DNA of 64,000 bases from Chionis minor (lineage: Eukaryota; Chordata; Aves; Charadriiformes; Chionididae), in contig VZSF01010416.1 of assembly GCA_013398295.1 (NCBI GenBank), forward strand, positions 642,098 through 706,097, in the 5' to 3' direction. The notes beneath the pieces were generated by a model that had not been told where the DNA came from, ran no database searches, and saw nothing but the letters and a program-made list of their open reading frames with translations. Position numbers and translations under genes: made by a program. The first letter of the stretch is position 1, and each line of letters starts with the position of its first letter. Below, one piece after another: positions 38,459 through 49,466 of the stretch.

Positions 38459-38496
38459 ATTCCTCATTATTTGGAGGGAATTATTCCTCATTATTT
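38459..38496. repeat. 24-bp-period direct duplication at CR1 5' junction
   Basis: The 14-mer ATTCCTCATTATTT occurs at 38459-38472 and again at 38483-38496. The second copy ends exactly where CR1 homology begins (CTACAACTACCTG). A comparable duplication sits at the 5' junction of the CR1 at 5352-5861. Confidence 0.85.
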
Positions 38497-38743
38497 CTAC
38501 AACTACCTGAAAGGAGGTTGTAGCGAGGTGGGGGTCAGTCTCTTCTCCCAAGTAACAAGCGACAGGACAAGAGGAAATGGCCTCAAGTTGTGCCAGGGGA
38601 GGTTTAGGTTGGATATTAGGAAAAACTTCTTTACTGAAAGGGTTATTAGGCATTGGAACAGACTGCCCAGGGAGGTGGTGGAATCGCCATCCCTGGAGGT
38701 ATTTAAAAGACAGGTGGACGTGGTGCTGAGGGACATGGGTTAG
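38497..38743 (+). pseudogene. CR1 ORF2 C-terminal remnant
   Basis: The last ~82 codons of CR1 ORF2 are open to the natural stop at about 38743. They include [11 protein letters not shown], the FSQVTSDR block, [16 protein letters not shown], the conserved [19 protein letters not shown] block and VLRDM. The apurinic endonuclease and reverse-transcriptase domains are absent through 5' truncation. A larger apparent frame beginning at 38306 merely reads into it from flanking DNA. Confidence 0.93.
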
Positions 38744-38842
38744 TGGTGTTTTTGGTAGTGTAGGTTATGGTTGGAATCGATGATCTTGAAGGTCTCTTCC
38801 AACCCAAGTGATTCTATGATTCTATGATTCTATTCTATGATT
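38497..38842 (+). mobile_element. CR1 LINE, 5'-truncated, plus strand
   Basis: This is a CR1 copy of about 346 bp. It starts in the ORF2 C-terminal region, continues through a short 3' UTR with GATGATCTTGAAGGTCTCTT and TTCCAACCC, and ends in the reiterated ATTCTATG octamer (four partial or complete units, the third with a short deletion) around 38811-38842. It is of the same subfamily as 56820-57535. The intact C-terminal frame suggests it is among the younger insertions here. The element moves by target-primed reverse transcription, but this copy has no reverse-transcriptase core. Confidence 0.95.
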
Positions 38843-41800
38843 TCTGGAGAGCTTCCCTCCAGGGATTAAATTTGGGAGCAGGATTTGTTGAGTCATTTGT
38901 TTGAACAAAAGCAGGCAGCAAGGGACATTTTAAGGAGCAGATCAGGAAGTCGGAATATAAGCCTAGCAACTAGGTTAGGCTTGAAAAGGCTTTCAGTGTC
39001 CAAGGTGATCCATTTCAATGTCCAAGGTGATCCATCTGAATTTCCAGGCTCTACCACATCACTATTTGCCACATCTGGGCCAGACCCCATCAGAGGGAAA
39101 GAGAAGAGTCACTGAAGCTCTCTGGAGAGCTGATGGGAGGTGGGAGAGTGCCTCAAAAGTGATCCTGGATGAAAGCTGAACATTATGGCTTGCACCCGAG
39201 CTGTGAACAGAGGTGTTTAGCCAGAGCTCAGCCCCATAGTGGTCAGTAAAATCTGAAGTCTATTGACTCTGGGACCATTTATAGAAAATTTCGCGATAGC
39301 CAGTGGAGGAACTGAAACAAGTTGCTTTTCACATCTGTGGCAACCAAAGGGTCAGGTCCAGCAGCATATTTATTCAGTGAAACTTCTCTTTGCCGTACTA
39401 TAGTGCTCCGGCAATGTCTTTTCAGTATATTGTTACCTTCTATTGCTACTTGTCTGTCTTTTCACAGAGGTAGTCTCTCAGGTAGAGGTTTAAGTCAATG
39501 TGGGAGGCAAGCCAGCACACCAAACCATAAAGAAAACAATGGTTGGTGTAACAGCTGGGCATGTAACTGGAAGAGACAATGCCTCCACAACCAGCCAGGC
39601 CCGGCTCTATTTATGCAGGTGTAAAAGGGCTCTTGCCATTGGAAATAGTGTGCGCTCATTGTATTACACATTCTTTCCTCTGTCGGCATCCTGTTTAAAC
39701 AGGCTGAGTGCAAAGGGGTGTCTGCTATTCATTTGCAGATGCTTTGTGATGATATGAAACATAATTGTATAATTTATGCCGAATAAACCAAGAAATGGCT
39801 GCTGTTCAAGGGAAGTAGCAAGGTCCCAAAGTACTTGAAATATTGGAGCAGGCAGAAAAGATAACAAAGCCTGAACTTTCTGCTGGTCCTTTTGTATGGG
39901 CTGCTCTTGCACAGGGGGAGAGGAAACGGTTAGCAAAAGAATGTGATTCAGATGTGCTTGGATATTGCTGGAAGTGAGAGAAGCACAATGGCTCTGCAAA
40001 CCCATTGAGTAACTCCACCAAAGCCAACGTACTTGCCCTGGGAATGAATATTGGCCCCTGGACTCTTCTTTCTGTGCGGTGCAGCTCTTCAGATGTTTGT
40101 CAAAATGAATGTGCAATTGTTTGTTTAGAGCCAACAATTTCAGGCTGTACATTATGGCCCTGCTGTGTTTGGCTTGTTCATGACTTCTCTGCCTGAAATA
40201 ATTTTGTTTTTATTTAGCTGGAAGAGGGAAGAGGACGTTGGGGACTTTGTTTTATCTTGTAACGCATGATTCAAGCCTTGAATGTTAAATACGGGGCTTG
40301 GCTCTGAGGCAGGTCAAAAGAGAGGAACTTGGAATAAACTGCTGATGTGGAGCCTTGCTTTCTACGTAATGGCAGGATGTTTTCATGCTATGAAGCTATG
40401 AATAAGTCCTCTAGAATTGCTACAATCTTACCTTCCAAAGAGATTTTCTGGCTTAAAACTAAGACCTCCTGATTTTGACTTCCTGAGCAGGAATGCTATC
40501 ACTACATCGAGGTAATAAACTCCCAGGCTTTTCATGTCAGTATTCTGATTCAGTTTACAAGAAATTTTAAGCTGGGAGAAAATTGTCAGAAATGGACATG
40601 CAAAAAGCAAAGTGTTTCAAACTACACTTGATATGCTGCAGTTCTCTCTCTCTGGCTCACTTCTTTTGAGACAAAACTTGATTTTTCTTATTGCTTATCA
40701 GTTTCCTTTAGAAAACCTGGGTCATTCACTGTTTTCCCATTAGTTGGTTTGACATAATCAGTGTTCAATTTTTGTAACAGCACGATGTTTGTTCAAGATG
40801 CAAATCTGAACTGAGCAGAACATTAGGTGTTTAAGAAAGGCGCACTCAGCATCCCCATTAGCAAAGGGCAAAGACAGATGTGTGAAAGTGCACCCAAACC
40901 CACCATTTGCTCAGCTGCTTCACTAAGGTTCCAGTCTGGTCCCAGCTTCTGCTTGAAGCTGGGTTTGTTCAGTGTCTTCTGTGTGTGAAGGAGATTCTAA
41001 GGATATTCGCTGGGACAAAGTGAAACTTTAGTTTGCTGTCCTGAAATTAGTGGTTTTTTTCAGGTGAAGATTTTTCAGGCTGCTATTTAAAGAGCTCCTT
41101 TGGTGCTTTCTTGGAAATCTAAACCTCAGGCCCTCGTCCCAGTCAGTCGCTCCTTTCCTGGACGTGCAACTCTGTAGCTGTGGACTACAGGATTTATTCT
41201 GATTTGCAAATAGAAAAAGAACTTTTTTTAAAAAGAATTTACATCCTGTAAGAGTTTAGGTGTTTTTTGGGTTGGTTTTTTTTCACTCTTTGACCCTAGT
41301 GGAGGCGAAAATCCAAATGTCAAAGTAATGGCATTTACCACAGGAACAGAGATGGCCTTTTCCAATCAGCTGTATTAATGAACCTCATCAGAATGTGGTG
41401 TTTCTTGGCAAAATAAACCCCCATGTCCTTGCTCTGACAAATATATACAAGTTGAGGCATATATAAAGCTAACATTTTCAGAACACCATAAAAAGGGCAT
41501 TGGGACTGTTTTGCAATCATGAGAAATAGTGACACTAAAAATGCCCCAAGCTTTTATTAGGGAAATATGGTCGCCCTAAATAATAATGTTCTTTTGGCCG
41601 TTGTCTCAGAAGGACCTCAAAACAGTCATTGCTAAACCTCTCAACATCCCAGGGAGGTGGAAAATATCTTGCTCGGGTGAAATCTGTTGCATTAGCGGCA
41701 TTCCCAGACATGCCCACAGTCACACAGTGTATTGAGGACAGAATCATAAACCAAAGTGAACACTATGGATCTGTCTGTCCTGACTGGTAATATCCTGGTC

Positions 41801-41924
41801 TAAACATTGTTTCTCTTTTTCAATTGGACAGTATAGCTAAACCTAGGCTGAGAGACTGATCTTTGCAGGTTTGATCAGAACAGAGAACAAGATAGATGAG
41901 AACCATGTATTCCTTACATTGCCA
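38843..41924. other. Unique non-coding DNA with a conserved-element-like stretch
   Basis: No exon is recognised. A 22-bp tandem lies at 38997. The stretch 39500-40250 has features of a conserved non-coding element and is discussed under findings. It includes a 162-codon minus-strand frame without recognisable domains. Confidence 0.55.
38997..39035 (+). repeat. 22-bp tandem duplication
   Basis: TGTCCAAGGTGATCCAT occurs twice with a 22-bp period, the units differing only in the last few bases. This is probably recent local duplication. Confidence 0.9.
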
Positions 41925-42275
41925 TAGTGTAATTTAGATTGGAAGGGAACTCTGGAGCTTCTGGTCCAAAACCCCTTTCAAAGGTTGCTTAGTGTCCTGT
42001 TGAGTTAGGTGTTGAATAGCTGCAAAGATGGAGATTTCAAGGCATCTTGGGCCCTTTTACACTCTTTGACTACCCCATCATTACTTTTCCTAATTCTTAT
42101 CATACGAGACTTTTCCTTCTGGCAGCTTGTGCCAATTGCCTCTTGTCCTGTCATCATGCACCTCTGAAAAGAGTCTTTCTCTTGCCTATAGATCAAGCAG
42201 TAGGTAGTTGGCGACAGGAATAAGATCCCCCAATAGCTTACTCTTCCTGACTGCACCAATCAATCTCCAAATTTT
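41925..42275 (-). mobile_element. Old CR1-family LINE fragment, minus strand
   Basis: Plus-strand reading shows the CR1 3' tail in reverse: ATTGGAAGGGAACTCTGGAG and CTTCTGGTCC, then GTGTTGAATAGCTGCAAAGA, and GCCTCTTGTCCTGTCATCAT followed by GCACCTCTGAAAAGAGTCT. The octamer terminus is eroded and the ORF2 frame is broken. It belongs to an older subfamily than the CR1 copies at 38.5 and 57.2 kb. Confidence 0.8.
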
Positions 42276-43514
42276 TCTAGGAAAATATCAGTAAACCCTT
42301 GCCCTGCTTTTATTTCCTTTCCCAGAAACCTGATGTCAGGACTGCTGGGGAATGAACACCAGTGTATGCAGACTGTTGGCATTACCCACTATTGCATTAG
42401 TGTATCTTTAGGAAGGACATCCATACCTTGACTCAAATCCTCAAATCCGTTCTGTGAGCCACGAGGTTGTGATTGCAGCTAAGCAAGAACATTTGACTTC
42501 TAGTGGTTGTCTTAGATGTTTAAAATTTCCTAATGTTTGAAGGCCAGTGCAGTGCAGATGCTTTTAGGATCATGTTCCATGCAGATTGAATTGCTCTGAT
42601 GTTGGCAGTGATTTGCCTCTTGGTGTCTGTTTCAAATTCAAAAAATTTACAGTAGTCGTATCTGACCACAAAGTGCTCCTACCAACTGCTGTGCAGTCCT
42701 GAAGCAAAACCCACATGTCCATATTTTTATTTTAACCCAAAAGCATTCAGCACATGATAAAAGGTTATGGAATGGTGTTATGTCAGAAAACAAATGCAAC
42801 AGAAAGAGAAAATTCATGGCATGCTTTTTCTCTTACCAACTTTTTGCTGGCAAGATAGGCATTGCAAAGAGATCTTCGTTATAGCAGTTCTGTAGATACT
42901 CTGGAGGGGGCTTGACTTGGTGCAACACTACACTTTGCTTAATAAACTGAAATATGAGTCCTGCAAGGCATCTCCTGTTCAATGGATTAAACAGTAGCAG
43001 GGCACTTCTCCACTTCAACTGCCTGGCCTGGCCTGGCCTTGCCTTTAGATGGAATAGGAAATTCTGGCCAGGCTAGACTGATTAAAATAAACAAACAGAA
43101 GTACCTGTAAAAAAGGATGTATTTGTGTAGTAAATTCCAGAGCATTTCAGCCTGATTTTTGTAGAGTTAAGCTGGTTTCAGGCATGTTAATCTCCACAAA
43201 CTTCATGTCATTAAACACTTTGAAATCTCTTCAGATTTGGGGTTTGACTTTTAGCATTCAATGGTGAGATAAGATCACTGAGGTGGCAGGAAGAAGGAGA
43301 GCAAGACAGAGGCGGTTACAAGGATAGGATTCTCTTGCATGCGTTGCCTGTTGGACAGCAAAAGCTGGGGCTGGGTCTGGAAAACATTTTGGCAAATACA
43401 TGAACCAATTTGCAGCACGGTTATGAAATATCATGTGCAGTTTTTACCTCGTTATCCGTGCATATATGTATGCATGCTTATGAAACATTATTGTCATGTA
43501 GCTTTTCCTCTGAG
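42276..43514. other. Unique non-coding DNA
   Basis: Nothing recognisable apart from the short CCTGG repeat at 43021. Confidence 0.65.
43021..43043. repeat. (GCCTG)n short tandem repeat
   Basis: Four or so units of GCCTG, the last one degenerate (GCCTT). Confidence 0.85.
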
Positions 43515-43690
43515 CTGTGTCACTGAATCAGGTATCAAGAGACCTGGCCGTATGCCACCGGTTTACTGGGTGGTGCTGGGCAAGCCCTTGCATTTCCCTG
43601 TCCTTCATTTTCCCTCTCTGTAAAAGAAGACCCTGATTCTCTTTGCAGCGTGCAGTAAGGAATTGGTGCTTATCAGTCTGATGGTTGTTT
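43515..43690 (+). mobile_element. MIR SINE relic
   Basis: MIR blocks appear in plus orientation: GAATCAGGTATCAAGAGACC, TATGCCACCGGTTTACTGGG, then TGCTGGGCAAGCCCTTGCAT and the downstream CTCTGTAAAAGAAGA. These correspond to the family's GGGCAAGTCACTT...CTCAGTTTCC...CTGTAAAATGGG segment. It is an inactive fossil of an amniote-wide tRNA-derived SINE mobilised by L2-type LINEs. Confidence 0.7.
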
Positions 43691-44102
43691 TTAGCAACTA
43701 GAAATAAGAAATGATAGCAGCAAGTGAAACAGGGAAAAAGCAAATGTCCCAAATGATTTCCGCTGTTGGCTGCTCCCATTAAGCCTGAGGAGAGGCTGTT
43801 GCTCAGTAGTATTTCTCCATAACACCAGGACCAATAAGCAGGTGCTTTCTGGGGCATCAGCCCTGAAATTAGAGGAGGAAAGTTATTGTTGTTACCTCCG
43901 TGACGAGGCATATCACGCTCAGGGTGAAAACTCCTGCCAATCGCAGGAAAGGTTTGATCAAAGATGACAAACCTTGTGGCTTCACCTCCAAACCTCTCAG
44001 TAATCGGGTAGGAAACCTGAGAACATGTTATTGCAGTTGAATTTCTGCCTGATCACCAAACAGCCCAGCAATTTCGTGAAAATTGCCCAGCCCTCCCACA
44101 TG

Positions 44103-44116
44103 AAAAAAAAAAAAAA
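44103..44116. repeat. Poly-A tract
   Basis: Fourteen A in a row. No retrotransposed body is recognisable upstream. Confidence 0.85.
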
Positions 44117-44371
44117 TCCTCTCTCAGCATTAACAATTGTAAAGGGTCAGCAATTTTTAATATCCGGTAATTCCTTTTCTCTCTCTTTCTGCACTTTTCT
44201 CTCTCCACCATGCATCTCTTTGCACATTGCAGTGCTGGACTGGAGCAGGGATGGCTACTTGACACCGTATAATTCATCCAGAACAAAAGGGAGGGACAGC
44301 AAGGGAAGGCCAGCAGTTGGAGAAAAGCCCTTTTTAAGGAAATGCTTGAACACTTAAAAGTGTCTTCTCTT

Positions 44372-44395
44372 GGGGGAGGGGGAAGTGGGGAAGGG
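44372..44395 (+). other. G-quadruplex motif
   Basis: G-tracts of 5, 5, 4 and 3 bases are separated by loops A, AAGT and AA. This fits the standard quadruplex pattern with short loops. There is no evident transcription start nearby. Confidence 0.8.
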
Positions 44396-46304
44396 AAAAG
44401 GAAAATCCTTCTCAGTTCTGAGCTCTCACACGTGAATTTTGTGACAGAGATGAACAGAAAGCAGGTGAAGGAATAGATGTAGTGACAACAGAAAGCATAT
44501 GGGTAAGGAGAGCTCAGCACCTTTCTCACAAATCTTTTCCCAGGGGAATGAGCTGCTGCTGATTTTGGCTGTCAGCAGTGTTGGGATTTACAAGGTGCTG
44601 CTGGGCTTTCTCATCCTCAGTCAAAGCGCGGGAGGCAACAGCATACTGTCATCCTTGTCATGGCTTAATGAAAGGACTGGCTAATTGCCTGATGCAGGTA
44701 TTGGTGAAAGAGCGTTTGCCTGCTTTATGGTTTGCATTCTTCAAAGCAGCAAAATGCTCACCTGACTTTCTTGGTGGTGGAGAATGGAGAAACTTGCATT
44801 AAATCTTTTTTCTTTAGAAAAAAGTGCTAGACAGAATTGGGCCAGGCTTGGCTCATTGAGGTTTCCCGCCACTTCTTTCTGAGCTTAATTCAGCAGTGAT
44901 ATTTTTGTTCCTTTCAGACCTGACTAGTTAGTAAAATGTCTGCAGGGTTATTTTCACTGGCGAAGAAATGGGTGCTATGTATGTTTATTTGTAAAAAATG
45001 TCTGTATTCCTATGTTTCGCCAAGCACAGCTGAAAACAAGCAGATGAAAACAAGCAGCAGGAGGTTTTTTTTGCACATGGCACTGAATCTCTTTCTGCCT
45101 GCAAAGCCTCTGCTTTATCTTCCTCAGAATGAGGACTAACTACTAACTCTCCCCTGGTGGTCTCTGGTGCTTCTCTCGTGCCTTCTCTGAGAGCTCCTGG
45201 GGCTGTTCTGCCACTGCTCTCTCAGATCAACCTCCTGCTGTTGTACTAACCATTGCCTTCCTTGGAAATGCCTCCTGTCCCTTGGTGCCCCAGCCTATAC
45301 TCAGTTACGTGCTTGTCTCAGTTATCACTAAGCACAGATAATTTAAGATTGATTATTTTATCCAGGGGGTGGAAGGTGGCTTTCATGTCCTGCAGCCTCA
45401 CTCAGGCGATAGGTAGCAAGAAGCAGATTGGTAGAGTTCTCTCTGTTGAGAGATTTTTGGAGGTGAAAATGGGAAGTGGTCTGCTGCTTCATGTGGCAAA
45501 GTACACAGAATTTCATCCACCTCCTGCGTTATCACGGCCAGTGTAGTTCCCAGGCTAATACTAAGATGAGCTGAATGGCGTGTGATTGTCCTGCTCACTC
45601 ACAAGCCCAACTCCACAGCAAGAACTTCTTCCCTTCCACTCACAAGTCATGTGGACAGTGATGCAAACATAAGCTGAGCAGGTTGGTACTGTAAGTGAGG
45701 ATCGGGAGCTGGAGACCAGCCACCCAGCCTTAGTCTATACTCCTGGACTTCTCGGTGTAGCAATAAGCCGAGATGCGGCCGCTTTTCCAGTTCCTTGCTT
45801 CAGTTCATTGGACCAGGTTTCTCAGGGGTAAAGGGCCCAGTCATGCATTTTATACCAACTCTGTGTTGTACCTTGTCTTATCTGTCAGTATTTTCTGTTA
45901 TGACACCCAGGCAGCTTTCTTGTCCCGTAGCTGCTCCATGAGTCCAATCCTGTGTGCTTAAGTCTACTGGAGAGGAAAAAAACACAGATGAAAAAGGGCA
46001 GAGGAGACATCAGTGATAGACGACATCAGAGAGGGCAGGCTGCAAGGAAAGACAAAGTAGTTCAAAGTGCTCTGGGATGCTGAGGTGCCATGGAGAGGCG
46101 AGAGTAGGAGGTGACACACCAGACTCAGGCAACAGAAAGGCTGTAAAGTGTTTTGAGTGCATTGGAGCAGAAATGATGCGCCAGTTGTTTTCAGTTCCCC
46201 AGATGTGAGAGGCTTCACGAATTAATTCAGAGGGTACACAAGCAAAAGAGGTGAGTGTACTCTCATGCTCGACCAAGTCGTGCCCCTTCTCTCCTCCTGC
46301 CTTT

Positions 46305-46360
46305 GTTCAGCTAAATCCTAAGCTTCTTGGGCTGGGGCTACTTTTCAGTATGTGCATACC
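46305..46360 (+). repeat. Possible ancient amniote SINE 3' tail
   Basis: CTAAATCCTAAGCTTCTTGGGCTGGGGCTACTTTTCAG and then TATGTGCATAC resembles the old tail 'GATTGTAAGCTCTTTGGGGCAGGGACT...TGTGTTTGTAC'. The body of the element is not recognisable. Confidence 0.35.
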
Positions 46361-49300
46361 CTCCACCTCTCACACCAGGATCCTCCACAGAGTGCTGGTG
46401 AGAGAAATAACAGCTTGTGTTAAAGGAAAAATGGTCTGGGGAACCGCTGGGGCACAGCCACAGGGGTAGCTGTGGTGTCCAGTGAGGGATGCAACAATAT
46501 GCACCAACTCTTTCACTGCCTCCATTTCCTTGAAAAGGAGAGGGGGGAAAAAAGCCCCCCAAAACCCATGAGGCACAAATGTGTTATTTTTCCTTTTTTG
46601 AAAACAAATGGTCTTTTCAATTATACTGATTTGTCCCTGAGACAATCAATCTGAGGTTTATAAAAGCAAACACTTGAGTAATTAGTTCTATCCAGGAAGA
46701 ATATTAACTCTGTTTATCTTTGTGTAATTAATCACTGACCCTGCCAGCTCTACAAAGCCTCCTTTGCACAGATGGGGCAGCAAAGGAGGCAAGCAGAGGG
46801 CAGGAGCAAGGCGAGGAACATGTGATATACAATGAGAGCGTGTTGGGATGCTGTAACATACATCTTTCCCCCACGCAGCTAAACAACTGGCTGTGTAAAT
46901 TCCACAAAACCATATCCCAGCCACAGAGCCGTGAGGCTGTGAAGGGCTGCTACTTGAAGAAACAATAAATAATATTTAAAAATATAATCATTTATACTAA
47001 CCTTCGAGCTGTGGGGGCATTCAGCACTTCACTGTGGCTCGTTTCCCTAACTGGTAAAGCAGTTGTGGTGTTTTCCGTGCAGCAGTGCTGTAGCCAGGGT
47101 CCCAGCAGCCAGCAGGTGAAGCAGCACTCGGATGCCTCCAGCCAGAGGAATCGCAGCCGCTGGTCTGGCTGGAATGAACATTATTGCCAAGTGCCACCCC
47201 AGAGCTGGCTGTGTGTCAGTGGCTGGTGTGACAAACTAGCTGTGGTTTACTCTGATCTCAAGTCTACAGGGAATGAAGTAACTTCCAGTCTCTTCCTCTA
47301 TCCCTGACCTCCAGTTTAACTTTGAGGAAATGTTTGGATTTATTCAAGTGTTTTTCAACAGCGTGAAACAAGGTCAAGTTCTGTTTCCCTCTTCCACCTG
47401 GTAAGACTGTACAGACCATGGCTCCTATGCTGCTTCGATAAGATTTTTTTTACTGATTTCACAGTAGCAGCTGAAAACACTAGGATGAAATAAATGGTGA
47501 CAAATATGAAACACCATGTCAATATGTAACTAAGAAAAGTCAGGCAAAATGCAGCAGGTGCATGCCGCAGGCAGATGGGAAGATTAGCAATGAGATGACC
47601 AGAGCTGACGGACATCTTGTCTTGACTCAGGTTAGAGACGACCGGACTCCTCACTGTAAGAAACAGCCTCAATTTCTTCCCACAGTCCCTTAGCACTTCT
47701 GTGTGTCCTGGGTATAAAATCAGATGATGAGATGCAGCTCTCCGGACTCTTGACAGAGCCCAGGGTGACAGGGGACTTGCTTTGTCTGCCAGGACCTTGG
47801 TGGTCCAGCTCACAGCCACCGCTGTGGCTGATCGTGTGTGTGTAAAATGGACACACAAGGCTGGCCGGTGGGAATGGGTGGGTCTTGCTCCTCCGCATCT
47901 CCAAAATCGTCCTCCAGCTTACACAGGCTGACTCATACTGGCTTATTTCACTAGCTTGAATTTACCAAAGGGCAGAAAGAGCTCATCCAAGAGGTCTGAT
48001 TTCGCATTAAGTCTACTGGGCAAAACGCAGTGTTAGCCACTGTTTCCATGATCATGAAACATGTTTCAGCCCATGTTTTTATCTCTGTGAGGTCCTGGAG
48101 TTTGTCATATTGGCCCTAGCAGAGGGGGCTGTGTGTGTGCTCATGTGTCTCTCTACATGTCCACATGGGTGGAAGCAGGGGACATTTTTGCACTGATCCC
48201 GGTGCTTTTCCTAGTAGGATTTTGCTGTGCCATGCAAAACACACCATTTTGCATGCAGATCATTGCTGCTGCTGGCCATGCCAAGCTTTTCCGTTAAAGA
48301 GGAAAGAGAGGTCCCCCCTTTTCTCACCCCCGTTATGCTGAGCTACCTTGCTATCTCTGCCACTCTTGGTTGCATCCAAAGAAGTTGAACTCCAGGTCAG
48401 AGGAAATCTGATCATCCTCTCCCACCTCCTACCCCGAGTTGCTGTTCATTAAGGTGAGGTATAGCTTTACCTTCACGGGACACTCCTTTTGCTCTTTATC
48501 AGCCCCGCTGAACACTAAGCAGGTCACATATGGCCTCTGTCAGCTACACTGCAAATCTTTTGTACCTTTTAATGAAAACATTGCCAGTGTTTTCCTTCTG
48601 TCGCTGCTGGAACCCAGCCGCATCTTGGTGATAAATGGTGCCTATTGATGAAGGAATGCTTCAGCCAGACCCACGACTCTGCAAGGACACCGTGCCGATC
48701 TGAAACTGCAGCCAGGGGTTGTCTCCACCAGCCCGAGGGTGCAACAGGGGTTTCAGCCCCTTTCTGCAGGTGGGACAATAAAAAAACCCCTCTGCCACTT
48801 CTTTTTCCGCTGGGCATTGGGAAGGTTGAATTTCTGTATTAACTCACACTGTTGTGATAGCAACTAAATTATGAGATTGTCTACCATCAACTTCAAAACA
48901 CAAGCTGAATGTTTATTTTTTTTTAAAATCTCTCACTTTTCAAATGCCAGAGAGCTTGTTTCAGTTTGATCATGGGCTGCATTTCAAAGACTCAGCGGAA
49001 GAGTGTGGGTTTATGGAAATCCAGTGACTGTCACTGCATCCATGTTCCGCACAACCGGTGGCCAAGAGGTGAAAGCAAAGGAGGACAAAACGACTTAAGA
49101 ACCCAGGGGCCAGCTTCTGTGTCTTCTTTCACGTGAACTGACTGTTGTTCTGAGGAGACAAACCTAAGTTCCTTCTGCTGTTCCTTCTGAGCTCCTACCA
49201 GGGTCAGATAGGTGGGGTTTGAGTGCTATTCCTTGGTTTGGTAGTTTCTGTACAGTGTAGATACTGACCTGATCTGAGGCTCACAGCACTCCAGTGCTTT

Positions 49301-49445
49301 CCCATAGTCTGTCCCTGGGGCCCATGAGGAGACGCTGATTTTCCCAAAGTTCACCAGGACCTTGCTATTGCCAGAGTGGGCATTTGCTCCTGTGTCCTTC
49401 TTGTGGTGACATCCATGGTTGTGGAAGACAAGAAGACATTTGCAA

Positions 49446-49466
49446 TTTTTTTATTTTTTTTTTTTT
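49446..49466. repeat. T-rich tract
   Basis: Seven T, one A and thirteen T. Simple low-complexity sequence. Confidence 0.85.

Noticed and set aside
38306..38500. N-terminal part of a 145-codon frame as a novel protein
   Set aside because: The only protein-like part is the CR1 ORF2 tail. The upstream codons are flanking DNA that happens to stay open.
47355..47858. 167-codon minus-strand frame with a hydrophobic, membrane-like segment
   Set aside because: The hydrophobic stretch comes from T-rich DNA, the start is arbitrary, and no family, exon borders or neighbours support a gene.
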